64,000 bases of DNA, taken from positions 1 through 64,000 of the forward strand of contig JACKAT010000030.1 of the NCBI GenBank assembly GCA_020634935.1, in the 5' to 3' direction. The position numbers and the translations under genes were made by a program. Source of the stretch: Anaerolineales bacterium (GTDB lineage: Bacteria > Chloroflexota > Anaerolineae > 4572-78 > J111). Shown one piece after another: positions 1 through 8,122 of the stretch. Numbering within the stretch: position 1 is the stretch's first letter; every line of letters starts with the position of its first letter. Below the pieces are notes generated by a model that searched no databases, was not told the origin of the DNA, and worked only from the letters and a program-made list of their open reading frames with translations.

Positions 1-278
1 ATGATGACTATGAGCTGCTCGTAGCTCGGCGCGAGAGCGCGGGACAAGCGATTCTTGATCAGGCCCGCCAACAACTGGGCGAAGTCTCAATTCTCGTTAA
101 AGAGGAATTATTGGAAGAACCGGCGGCTGAAGCGATTCTAAATGTAGCTCAGATTCGTCAGGCCGACCTCATTGTGATGGGTACGCGGGGCCGGAGTTCA
201 TTAGAAGGACTGCTGTTAGGCAGTGTAAGCCAAAAAGTTATCCATCACGCCGATTGCCCGGTGATGGTGGTTCGTTAA
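1..278 (+). CDS. Universal stress protein (UspA family), C-terminal part
   Basis: The reading frame is open from base 3 to the TAA at 276-278, and the start lies before the window. The visible 91 residues end in the nucleotide-binding signature of ATP-binding Usp proteins: G-T-R-G, nine residues, then G-S, followed by a typical C-terminal strand ending PVMVVR. A preceding segment ADLIVMG matches the strand before the phosphate loop. Family members are small cytoplasmic proteins, alone or in tandem, induced under stress. Whether this one has one or two Usp domains cannot be seen. Recognition is firm; the biological role is generic. Confidence 0.9.
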   Translation, partial: DDYELLVARRESAGQAILDQARQQLGEVSILVKEELLEEPAAEAILNVAQIRQADLIVMGTRGRSSLEGLLLGSVSQKVIHHADCPVMVVR

Positions 279-307
279 GTTGATATACTAAGTAATACGA
301 GAAAGCC

Positions 308-925
308 ATGGAAAATGAAATCGTCACCCTCGATCCGGCTGAATTAGCCGATCGAGACGCCTACCGGCTGCTTATTAGTGTCATTATCCCGCGCCCCATT
401 GCCTGGGTATCATCGATGGGACTTGATGGTAGTCACAACTTAGCCCCCTATTCTTTTTTCAATGCGGTCAGCGGCAGCCCGCCAACGGTTATGTTCTCGG
501 TGGGACAGCGAGCCGGTCAGCCCAAAGACACACTGCGCAATATCCAGGAGACCGGTGAATTTGTGGTGAATATGGCCGATCGTATTCTGGCCGATAAGAT
601 GGTCAAGACAGCGGGTGAATGGGGGTATGGGGTTGATGAGTTTAGCGTAGCCGATTTAGAGACAATTCCTTCGGCCAAGGTTAAGCCTCCTCGAGTAGCG
701 CTCGCTCCTATTGCTATGGAAGCCAAAACAACCCAAATTATCCCCATTGACGACTCGGCCAATACGCTGATTTTGGGGCAGGTGGTTTGTTTTCATATCC
801 GGACTGGATTACTGCTGCCCAAAGGCACGGTTGATGCCAAGCTGTTTAACCCTGTCGCCCGGCTAGGCAGCGCCGACTATGCGACTCTGGGTGAAATTTT
901 AACAATTTTGCGGCCCCAAGTGTAG
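308..925 (+). CDS. Flavin reductase-like / FMN-binding split-barrel protein
   Basis: A 205-residue protein starting at ATG 308, 29 bases after the Usp stop. The N-terminal segment PRPIAWVSSMGLDGSHNLAPYSFFN is the hallmark of the DIM6/NTAB flavin reductase family, in which a split beta-barrel binds FMN. A later V(V)NMA segment and the FNPVARLGSADYATLG tail also fit the family. Members are NAD(P)H:FMN reductases or bind flavin for a partner oxygenase; no partner is adjacent, so substrate and role are unknown. The protein has no signal peptide and should be cytoplasmic. It may be cotranscribed with the upstream Usp gene. Confidence 0.85.
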   Translation: MENEIVTLDPAELADRDAYRLLISVIIPRPIAWVSSMGLDGSHNLAPYSFFNAVSGSPPTVMFSVGQRAGQPKDTLRNIQETGEFVVNMADRILADKMVKTAGEWGYGVDEFSVADLETIPSAKVKPPRVALAPIAMEAKTTQIIPIDDSANTLILGQVVCFHIRTGLLLPKGTVDAKLFNPVARLGSADYATLGEILTILRPQV

Positions 926-1068
926 CCATATGACTAATTTCCTAACTTTCCCCTAATTTTCCCATTGCGCTAATCCTCTAGCCGTGTTATTATCATACGC
1001 GTACATCACAGACCCTAACCACCATTCTGGTACCTTAAATTCAGAACTTACGCGATGCAGATTTCTAC

Positions 1069-1081
1069 CGCGAATTTCGCG
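1069..1081. promoter_or_regulatory. Short perfect palindrome upstream of the GAF sensor gene
   Basis: CGCGAA-T-TTCGCG is a perfect 6-bp inverted repeat around one base, about 135 bp before ATG 1217, in the AT-rich 290-bp gap after the flavin reductase-like gene. It could be a regulator site, but no neighbouring promoter hexamers are convincing and a 13-bp palindrome can arise by chance. Nothing else is recognisable in the gap 926-1216. Confidence 0.25.
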
Positions 1082-1216
1082 AATTGTATAGATATTTTTA
1101 TTTTCTTTTGGGCCGATTCGTGAAATTCTCGTTAGATTTTTAGACGGCGGCCAGTTAACCGGGCTGTACCTAAATTTTTGATCGCGATCCTTGTTCAATA
1201 AGTTAATGGCTAGAGT

Positions 1217-3073
1217 ATGGATGCAAACGTTCTTTCTCAACCTAACCAGGTCGATGGAATTTCCAACGAACTTCAAAAAGTTCTACAGCGAATTGCCGAT
1301 GATGTGGTGAACAGCCTTGGCTGTGTCGGCGCCATGGTTGCTCCGCTTGAAGAGGGGAATGCTCTTCCGGTGCGGGCTTATTCGGTGGGTATCAACAATT
1401 CGCTGCTCAAACAACTTGAATCCAAATTAGGCGTTAGCTTCCTCAACAACGAATGTGTCGCTTATCTGGATGACAATCGATTTAAAGATAACCTGAGTTT
1501 TCGGGCCGTTAAAGGGACAAATGGCCGCCCGGAAAAGTTTGTGGTGTCGGACAGTCTCTACGATTTATTTCGCCCCATTGTCAACCGCCCCCTCTCAAAT
1601 CTAGCCCAGCAGTTAACCGGAATTAAACAGGTTATTGCTGTACCATTTTTTCTCGATGATGAAGTGGTCGGTAACCTGTTTGCCGCCTCACGGGAGCTAT
1701 TTTCCCAACGCGACATTGACTTTCTCATTGCCTTGGGATATCAAGCCGCCACGGCTATCCGCAGCCAGCGGCGTTTGGCTGGCATCCAAACCTTGGAGCG
1801 GGTGGTATTGGCCTTGCAAGCCGGCATGACTGATGAAAAGCGCGTTCTACAAATTATTGTCGATGCAGTGGTGCATGAGTTGGGGTATGTCGGGGCAATG
1901 GTCGCCACGTTAGAAGCCGGTAACGCTTTACCGGTTCGGGCCTATGCGGTCAGTATGGCCCAAAATTTGATTCAAGAATGGGAAAGCAAACTGGGGGTAG
2001 GGTTTGTCGGCCCCAGATCAGTGGCTTACCTGAACGATGACCGTTTTAAAGATAACCTCAGTATTAGAGCGGTCAAAGGTAAAAATGGCCGTCCCGAAAA
2101 ATTTGTGGTCTCCAACAGCCTTTATGATCTGTTCAGACCGGTGGTGGCTAAGCCGTTGGCGGCTTTGGCTCAAAAATTTACGGGCATCAAGCAAGTTATT
2201 GCCGTGCCGTTCTTTTTGGCGGATGAGGTGGTGGGCAATCTCTTTGTGGCCAGCCGGCGCTCTGAATTCACCGAGCAAGAAACGGAGATTTTAACCATTT
2301 TGGGCCAGCAAGCTGCTGTCGGTATTCGTAACGCGCGCATCTACCAGAAATCTGAAGAGCGCCGCAAGGTGGCGCAAGTGTTTGCCGGTATGGCTTTTAA
2401 TTCCACTGTTCAGGTCCATACCCTTCGCAATCATATTGGGGCCTTTCGCATGTATCTCCAACTGGTTGAGCCGTATATTAAAGAGCGCGTCGCTAATGAA
2501 AGCATGCGTAACTTGGGGGATGATATCGAGTTTCGTTTAGGTAAAGCGGCTGAAATATTAGATAACCTGCATGAACCGTGGCGTGATCAGCCGGAGACAT
2601 GGGTTGAAATTAATGCGTGCTTAAGACAAGCCATCAAGAAGACGGTTCCAGCACCCCATCGTTTTGCTGTATCGCCGGGGATTAAGGTCGATCTGTCTCT
2701 GGTAGAAAATTTGCCTTTGATTAAAACCTCGCCAGAAATGTTAACCGAAGCTTTTAAGATTATCATCGATAATGGCCTGGAAGCGATTAAGGAAAAAATG
2801 AGCCAAAACGGCCAGGATGCCCATTTGCGGATTGAAAGCCATCGAATTAGCGAGGCCATCGTTCAGGTCATTATCCACGATAGCGGGATCGGCATTGCCC
2901 CTGAAAATTTGAGCCGAATTTTTGAAATGAGGTGGTCAACTAAAGAGATCGGTATGGGGTTTGGGCTGTTTTGGACTAAAGAATATATCGAAGGTTTAGC
3001 CGGCAGCATCGATGTGGAAAGCGTTTGGCAGCAAGGCACTACATTTAAGATTACCTTGCCGATAGAAAGTTGA
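1217..3073 (+). CDS. Tandem-GAF sensor histidine kinase
   Basis: A 618-residue cytoplasmic protein without membrane segments. Residues about 15-180 and 200-365 form two GAF domains that are near copies of each other; for example, both carry the block DLFRP, then TGIKQVIAVPFF, then DEVVGNLF. The C-terminal third is a GHKL ATPase: N-box around FKIIIDNGLEAI, G1 box DSGIGI and G2 box GMGFGLF. The segment before it has His residues (VHTLRNHIG) where a phosphoacceptor helix would lie, but it is not a standard HisKA motif, so autophosphorylation is inferred. It faces the kinase/regulator operon at 3130-7749 and has no regulator of its own alongside. Confidence 0.85.
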   Translation: MDANVLSQPNQVDGISNELQKVLQRIADDVVNSLGCVGAMVAPLEEGNALPVRAYSVGINNSLLKQLESKLGVSFLNNECVAYLDDNRFKDNLSFRAVKGTNGRPEKFVVSDSLYDLFRPIVNRPLSNLAQQLTGIKQVIAVPFFLDDEVVGNLFAASRELFSQRDIDFLIALGYQAATAIRSQRRLAGIQTLERVVLALQAGMTDEKRVLQIIVDAVVHELGYVGAMVATLEAGNALPVRAYAVSMAQNLIQEWESKLGVGFVGPRSVAYLNDDRFKDNLSIRAVKGKNGRPEKFVVSNSLYDLFRPVVAKPLAALAQKFTGIKQVIAVPFFLADEVVGNLFVASRRSEFTEQETEILTILGQQAAVGIRNARIYQKSEERRKVAQVFAGMAFNSTVQVHTLRNHIGAFRMYLQLVEPYIKERVANESMRNLGDDIEFRLGKAAEILDNLHEPWRDQPETWVEINACLRQAIKKTVPAPHRFAVSPGIKVDLSLVENLPLIKTSPEMLTEAFKIIIDNGLEAIKEKMSQNGQDAHLRIESHRISEAIVQVIIHDSGIGIAPENLSRIFEMRWSTKEIGMGFGLFWTKEYIEGLAGSIDVESVWQQGTTFKITLPIES

Positions 3074-3129
3074 CCAAACTCCCATCTCCGGCTGAATTTT
3101 CATGCCTCGGCTCTCTCTACTCCACCTGG

Positions 3130-3414
3130 CTACAGGTGAGCTGTTAGACTTTCAAAATTGTCCACTAATCTAATCGCATTGTAGCATACAGTTGAAATAC
3201 GACGGCACGATCGGCAGTTGGGATTGAGTTTGTTGTAGTTGGAACAGGTCAACAAAATTTCGGTGTTTTTAACCAGATGTTTGAGGTATAGCGATTTTTG
3301 TGCGGCAGTAAACGCCTGATCCAACTCATAAGTCAGCAGGTTAATTTCGACGGCATGATAGAAAAATAAGTTGATGGGACAATGAATGCGGTTTATTGTC
3401 TCCCGACCAATCAT
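3130..3414 (-). CDS. Small Cys-containing protein of unknown function
   Basis: A 94-residue protein whose ATG (3414-3412) begins one base after the TAA of the receiver-roadblock gene, so translation is probably coupled. The C-terminal half has four Cys residues in the pattern C-x11-C-x2-C-x6-C (LLTCSN ... NCRSCRRISTVC), which could bind zinc or another metal. The N-terminal part is probably helical. I do not recognise a family. The tight coupling supports a real gene, possibly part of the signalling operon; the alternative is a chance frame. No transmembrane segment or signal peptide is evident. Confidence 0.5.
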   Translation of the reverse strand: MIGRETINRIHCPINLFFYHAVEINLLTYELDQAFTAAQKSLYLKHLVKNTEILLTCSNYNKLNPNCRSCRRISTVCYNAIRLVDNFESLTAHL

Positions 3415-3415
3415 A

Positions 3416-4492
3416 TTATCTTTTTAGGTTATCCTCTCGTTTCAGGATAGCATTAGGCACTAACCCCGCCTTGACCGCCTCTTCATAACTCATTGCCGCA
3501 GTGGAAGGTGATTTGTCAACTCTGTCTTTAGGTTGAACCGGCTGGTCTTTGGGTAAAACAGCAGGCGGCTCTGAAGCTGGGAGATTGACTGCGGTTACTG
3601 ATTTGTCAAAATCAAGAAAGGCGGAATCCATGGCTGTATTCAATTCACTCAGGAAGTGTTCGTTTAACTGCTCGGTCATTTTAGAGGTGGATGGGCCTTG
3701 AAAATTGGCATGGTGTTGAGCTAGCGGAACCAACTCCTCGGCCACTTGTTTGGTATAATACCAGACAATGCCCGGCTTTGTTTTTATGCCAAAAATAACG
3801 GCTAGAAATAGATCACCGTTGATATCATAGGAATATAGATTAAACTTTTCACTTTCATGGTGATTGGATTTAAAGACTGAACAATTTGCGGCAGCCAAAG
3901 CGCCTAGACTGCTGACATCAAAACCTTCGGTGCGTCCCACGGTTTCTATGGCATAACCGCTGGCGTTTAACAGCATAATACAATTGGCGTGGGCATTACG
4001 CAGTAGCTTTTGTAAAACCTGCTGCAGCGCGGCCACGCCGGAACTGTTTTGTTTAGGCGCCGGCGGAGCTTCGACCTCGACCACTTGGGGTGAGGGGACA
4101 TCCTCCGACTCGGACTGACCGATAGTTTCTGTTACCACCTGTCGGAGCTGGGTGACTTTGAAGGGTTTTTCAATATAGCCGTGGACCCCTAGTTCCGCTA
4201 GCTTTCGGCGAAGCTCCATCGTACCGTAAGCCGTCATTAAGACAATTTGGGTTTCGGGGGCGCGTTTACGGACCTTTTCGGCCAACTGCAAGCCAGTTAC
4301 AGAGGGCATTTTATAATCGGTCAACATCAGATGGTATTGGGTTTGATCGATTTTTTCCAGGGCTTGTTGAGCACTGCTGGCCGTTTCAACGATGAAATTT
4401 GGGCCCATTTTTCTTAGGCTGGCGGCTAGCACAATGGCGACTTTGGGTTCGTCATCGACAATGAGGATGTGTTTTTCTGAGGTAGATTTCAT
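3416..4492 (-). CDS. Response regulator: receiver domain plus roadblock/LC7-like domain
   Basis: A 358-residue protein. Residues 1-125 are a CheY-like receiver with the acidic pair in ILIVDDEP, the phosphoacceptor Asp in LMLTDYKMP, the Thr in VLMTAYG and the Lys in IEKPFK. A short Pro-rich linker leads to residues about 150-265, which look like a roadblock/LC7 module (helix, then IMLLNASGYAIETVG, then a strand-helix ending KQVAEEL). The last 90 residues are low-complexity. Roadblock domains commonly bind or regulate small GTPases such as MglA; no GTPase gene is in the window. It lies third in the operon, 22 bases after the NarL-type regulator. There is no DNA-binding domain, so output is probably by protein contact. 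Confidence 0.8.
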   Translation of the reverse strand: MKSTSEKHILIVDDEPKVAIVLAASLRKMGPNFIVETASSAQQALEKIDQTQYHLMLTDYKMPSVTGLQLAEKVRKRAPETQIVLMTAYGTMELRRKLAELGVHGYIEKPFKVTQLRQVVTETIGQSESEDVPSPQVVEVEAPPAPKQNSSGVAALQQVLQKLLRNAHANCIMLLNASGYAIETVGRTEGFDVSSLGALAAANCSVFKSNHHESEKFNLYSYDINGDLFLAVIFGIKTKPGIVWYYTKQVAEELVPLAQHHANFQGPSTSKMTEQLNEHFLSELNTAMDSAFLDFDKSVTAVNLPASEPPAVLPKDQPVQPKDRVDKSPSTAAMSYEEAVKAGLVPNAILKREDNLKR

Positions 4493-4514
4493 GGGAATGT
4501 GGGTGTCCTTTTGA

Positions 4515-5159
4515 TTAGTAGGTGATGATTTTGTTATCTCTGGCGTACCGCACCAACTCGACCCGAGTACTCATGCCGAGTTTGCCCATCAGATTGGACC
4601 GGTGACTTTCTACGGTGCGCACGCTGAGATTTAGCAGCCGGGCAATTTGTTTGTTAGTATGGCCTTGCGCGATATAGCGCAAAACCTCCTTCTCTCGCGT
4701 GGTAAGGGGCTCTATTGATTTTTCGGAGGCGCTATATTCAGGCGATACGTCGCCAATCAAGGCCCGGGTCATGGCCGGATGGACATAAAGTTCATTGCGG
4801 GCGACCGCTCTGATAGCATCGATCAACTCGGTCTCCACCGCTTTTTTCAAAATATAGCCCGATGCTCCAGCCCGAATAGCCTCGCGTAGTAAAATGTCCT
4901 CCTCATGCACGGTCAAGATCAACGTTCGGATGTGAGGCTGTTTTTGTTTAAGCCGCGTGGTTACCTGAATGCCGCTCACACCAGGTAAGCTTAGATCCAG
5001 TAAAACAAGATCGGGCTTTAAAGCTTCGGCCAGAGCTAAAGCTTCTTCGGCGCTGCCGGCTTCACCGACAACGTTAAGATCAGGTTCAGTGCCGAGCAAA
5101 ACGCGCAATCCGGCCCGGAGAATACCATGATCGTCAACTATCAGAATGTTGATTGGCAT
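4515..5159 (-). CDS. NarL/FixJ-type response regulator (receiver + LuxR HTH)
   Basis: A 214-residue DNA-binding response regulator. The receiver has ILIVDDH near the N-terminus, phosphoacceptor Asp in LVLLDLSLPG, and Lys in ILKKAVE. The C-terminal 65 residues are a LuxR/GerE helix-turn-helix with the signature LTTREKEVLRYIAQG and NKQIARLLNLSVRTVESH. The ATG at 5159 is preferred because GGAG lies 7 bases upstream; an upstream in-frame ATG at 5174 would place that Shine-Dalgarno sequence inside the gene. The start overlaps the end of the kinase gene by 26 bases, so the two are translationally linked and form a cognate pair. Confidence 0.93.
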   Translation of the reverse strand: MPINILIVDDHGILRAGLRVLLGTEPDLNVVGEAGSAEEALALAEALKPDLVLLDLSLPGVSGIQVTTRLKQKQPHIRTLILTVHEEDILLREAIRAGASGYILKKAVETELIDAIRAVARNELYVHPAMTRALIGDVSPEYSASEKSIEPLTTREKEVLRYIAQGHTNKQIARLLNLSVRTVESHRSNLMGKLGMSTRVELVRYARDNKIITY

Positions 5160-7749
5160 AAGGTATCTCCACATAAATGGTTGTGCCGGCTCCGGGACTG
5201 CTTTCTATCTCAAAAACGCCGCCCATCATTTCAGTTCGCTCTCGCATACTCAATAACCCCAACCGGCCACTGGTACGAGCTACATGATTGGGATCGAACC
5301 CGCTGCCGTTGTCCTCGGCAATCGTGACGATAGAAGCTTCCCGCCGTTCGATTAACACTGAAGCGTGAGTGGCCTGAGCGTGACGGACACTATTGGCCAA
5401 CGCCTCCTGAACAATTCGATAAAGGTTGATTTCGATCGTCTGGGGCAAGCGTTGATGCTCTAACCCGATGGTTTCGAAATGTAAAATTAAATGGTGCTGC
5501 TTGCCAAAACTTTCCACAAATTGGCGTAGAGCCGGCACCAGCCCCACATGCTCCAAAGTAGCCGGATGTAAATCTTTGGCCAGCCGGTGCAAATTCTCTG
5601 AAACGTATGATGTGGTGCGACTCAACGCCGTAAGATGGCCCCGAATAGCTTCCGGTTTATCCAGGTCTTGTTCTAAAAGGCGCAGTTCTAACTTGAGCAA
5701 CGCTAACGCCTGGCCGGCTTCGTCGTGCAGTTCACGGGCCACATAGCGACGTTCCTTTTCCTGCACTTCTACCAGTCGATGGGAAAGTGACTGCAAGCGT
5801 CTGCGTCCGATGCTGACCTGCTCGAACAATCGGGCGTTTTCCAAGGCCACAGCCGCTTGGTTGGCAAAAGCCTGGGCCAATTCGGCGTCAGTTGGCCCAT
5901 AGGCGTTGACTCGATGACTATCAAGGGTTACGTAGCCAATGACTTCATTTTTGGCAACCAGCGGTACGCCCATCCACCCCCGAATATATGTCAGGCCATT
6001 TTCCCATGTCGAAAAATCGGGATCAACGCGGGCATCCGGCAAAATGACCGGGCGTCCGGATTTTTCGATGCGCTGGTATAAAACGTTGTCAGCCGAGTGA
6101 TGAATGCGGCCGACCACTTGTTTTTGTTCAACCTGCCGGCCTCGACCGGCCACAATACGCAGTTCCTGATTCTCCTTCAGAAAAACGCAAGCCGAGTCAT
6201 AAGGAATCACCCGTTCAAGGTGAACTAAAATTCTTTCTAAAACCTGGTCCAGATCAAGCACCGAGGTTAGTGTACTGGTCGCTTCGCGCAGCATTTCGCC
6301 CTGCCGGTGGGCCACGCGCTGGGCTTCAAACAGCCGGGCATTTTCGATGGCGTTGACCGCTGGCATCGACAACCAGCTGAGCAACCGCAGATCGCTTTGG
6401 GTAAAAGTACCCGCTTTTTTGTTGATCACTTCGATCGCCCCAATTGTTCCCCCTTTATTTTGCAACGGATAACATAGGATGGACGATGTGGTGAAATTGC
6501 TCTGTTTATCCAATTCGGAGAAAAAGCGAGGGTCTTGCGAGGTATCCGGCACTAAAGCGGGTTCGCCATGCTCCACCACCCAACCGGCCACACCCTGACC
6601 CAGCGCCAGCTGTTTACCCAATACGAACTCAGATTTAACCCCGGATGACGCTGCAAAATGGAGATAGCCGCTGGCTTTATCCAAAAGAGCCACCGAGGCT
6701 GACATGACGTTGAAGAGGCGTACGGCATGGTCAGTGATGATGGTCAGCGTTTCAGGTAAATTCAAGGTCGACGTAATAGCCTGGCTGATCATGCTCATCG
6801 ACACCAACTCCTCAACCCGCTGCCCGATTTCGCGATAGAGGCGGGCATTTTCCACCGCCACTGCTGCCTGGTCGGCCAAAGTTTGCAGCAGTTGCTGTTC
6901 GGCTGTTGAGAAAGTATCGGGGGCAGCCCGTTTCAACTTTAGAAGCGCTACTTCATGAGTGCCTACCTTCATCAGAACGGTCAACTCGGTGCCATCTACA
7001 TTATTGGCTAAGGAGTTGGTTGTGCCGTTGCCGGTTGCGGCCCGATATTCAGTTGCGTGACTGTTGGTTACCAGTAAAGCCACCGATTCGGGTTGGCATA
7101 TTAGTTGTTGCTCGGCTGGTTGCCCATTGACCTTTGAGGAGTCGCTATCAGAGGCTATCAATTCATAACTGACAGTTTTAACATTGAGGAGCCGCGCTGC
7201 CGTATCCAGCACTCGCTGGAAAATTTCCGGTTCGTGACGGAGGAGATTGAGTTCTTGCCCTAGTTGGTAAATTGCCGCCAGTTGTTCTTCCAACTGCTTA
7301 CGCTGCGTTATATCACTCACCACACCGTAAATAGTTCGAGTTTGGGTTTGAGGATCATCATGAACTTTGCCGCTGTCGCGAACCCAAATAGTTTGCCCGT
7401 CAGCTCGGATCAAGCGATATTCAACCTCGCTGTTTTCCCCTTGAGCTAAGCGTTGGGCCTGAGCCGCAGCTATGGCCTGGTCATCAGGATGGATGACTCT
7501 GGCCGGCCAGAAGTTCCAATCGCCGGTGAATTTTTCCAAGGGGTAACCGGTTAACTGTTCAGCATGGGGAGAAATGTATCGATTAATGCAGGGGCCGCTA
7601 TCGACCACCTCGCTAATATAAATGTGGTCGCTAATGGATAGAACCGCTTGCCGGAAAAGGGCCTCGCTGGTTTTGAGGTCCTCCACCTGGCCACGGAGTT
7701 GTTGAAGTTCGGTAACTAACTGGTCTCTTGATTTACTTTGGTCGTTCAC
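5134..7749 (-). CDS. PAS/multi-GAF sensor histidine kinase, NarX-type (HisKA_3)
   Basis: A soluble kinase of 871 residues. In order it has a short coiled coil, a PAS domain with PAC tail (ending VVSDITQRKQLEEQ), three GAF domains each closing with an AVAVENARLY- or AVALENARLF-type helix, then a HisKA_3 dimerisation domain with the acceptor His in RYVARELHDEAGQALALL, and a GHKL ATPase with N-box LYRIVQEALANSVRHA and G1 box EDNGSGFD. I chose GTG at 7749 because AGGAA sits 5 bases before it; an in-frame ATG at 7839 would add 30 residues of unlikely sequence. Phosphotransfer is expected to the overlapping NarL-type regulator. The multiple GAF domains suggest a small-molecule or redox signal; the ligand is unknown. 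Confidence 0.92.
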   Translation of the reverse strand: MNDQSKSRDQLVTELQQLRGQVEDLKTSEALFRQAVLSISDHIYISEVVDSGPCINRYISPHAEQLTGYPLEKFTGDWNFWPARVIHPDDQAIAAAQAQRLAQGENSEVEYRLIRADGQTIWVRDSGKVHDDPQTQTRTIYGVVSDITQRKQLEEQLAAIYQLGQELNLLRHEPEIFQRVLDTAARLLNVKTVSYELIASDSDSSKVNGQPAEQQLICQPESVALLVTNSHATEYRAATGNGTTNSLANNVDGTELTVLMKVGTHEVALLKLKRAAPDTFSTAEQQLLQTLADQAAVAVENARLYREIGQRVEELVSMSMISQAITSTLNLPETLTIITDHAVRLFNVMSASVALLDKASGYLHFAASSGVKSEFVLGKQLALGQGVAGWVVEHGEPALVPDTSQDPRFFSELDKQSNFTTSSILCYPLQNKGGTIGAIEVINKKAGTFTQSDLRLLSWLSMPAVNAIENARLFEAQRVAHRQGEMLREATSTLTSVLDLDQVLERILVHLERVIPYDSACVFLKENQELRIVAGRGRQVEQKQVVGRIHHSADNVLYQRIEKSGRPVILPDARVDPDFSTWENGLTYIRGWMGVPLVAKNEVIGYVTLDSHRVNAYGPTDAELAQAFANQAAVALENARLFEQVSIGRRRLQSLSHRLVEVQEKERRYVARELHDEAGQALALLKLELRLLEQDLDKPEAIRGHLTALSRTTSYVSENLHRLAKDLHPATLEHVGLVPALRQFVESFGKQHHLILHFETIGLEHQRLPQTIEINLYRIVQEALANSVRHAQATHASVLIERREASIVTIAEDNGSGFDPNHVARTSGRLGLLSMRERTEMMGGVFEIESSPGAGTTIYVEIPYANQHSDS

Positions 7750-7886
7750 TAGTGTTCCTGATGAGAGTCTGAATCGGATCGGATGACGGGTCGAAAAAAT
7801 ATGAATTTGCTTACGTTTAACTATACCAAGAATCGCCAAAACATTCCAGTTTCAAAAAAAATATTGAATCAATATTATCGAAAGGT

Positions 7887-7915
7887 TTGACTCTATGCTA
7901 CAATTATTGTAATAT
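7887..7915 (+). promoter_or_regulatory. Sigma70-type promoter of tRNA-Leu
   Basis: TTGACT (7887-7892), a 17-bp spacer and TAATAT (7910-7915) lie just before the mature tRNA 5' end at 7926, so the leader would be only a few bases. Confidence 0.65.
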
Positions 7916-7925
7916 GTCAGCTTAT

Positions 7926-8011
7926 GGGCCGGTGGCGGAATGGCAGACGCAGGGGACTTAAAATCCCCCGAGGCTTGTACCCTCGTGTGGGTTCGACTCC
8001 CACCCGGCCCA
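7926..8011 (+). tRNA. tRNA-Leu (anticodon UAA)
   Basis: The acceptor stem GGGCCGG (7926-7932) pairs with CCGGCCC (8004-8010), with discriminator A at 8011. The anticodon stem GGGGA/TCCCC encloses loop CTTAAAA with anticodon TAA. A long variable arm follows, as in class II tRNAs, then T stem GTGGG/CCCAC with loop TTCGACT. CCA is not encoded and must be added after transcription. Confidence 0.97.
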
Positions 8012-8122
8012 TCATCCACTTTGTTGTGAATTGCGTCCTCGGCACTGGGGACGGGGCGCGGCTGTAACGATTTAAACCTCACCCTTCTTCGTTCCTCCTC
8101 TCTCGCCAAATAGGAGATGCTT

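Noticed and set aside
953..1276. Minus-strand open frame of 107 codons before the GAF sensor gene
   Set aside because: It overlaps the real start of the sensor gene, has no Shine-Dalgarno sequence, and its product lacks any recognisable pattern.
3123..3138. CACCTG-GCTA-CAGGTG hairpin between convergent genes
   Set aside because: Only 6 bp and with no T run on either side, so it is not supported as a terminator.
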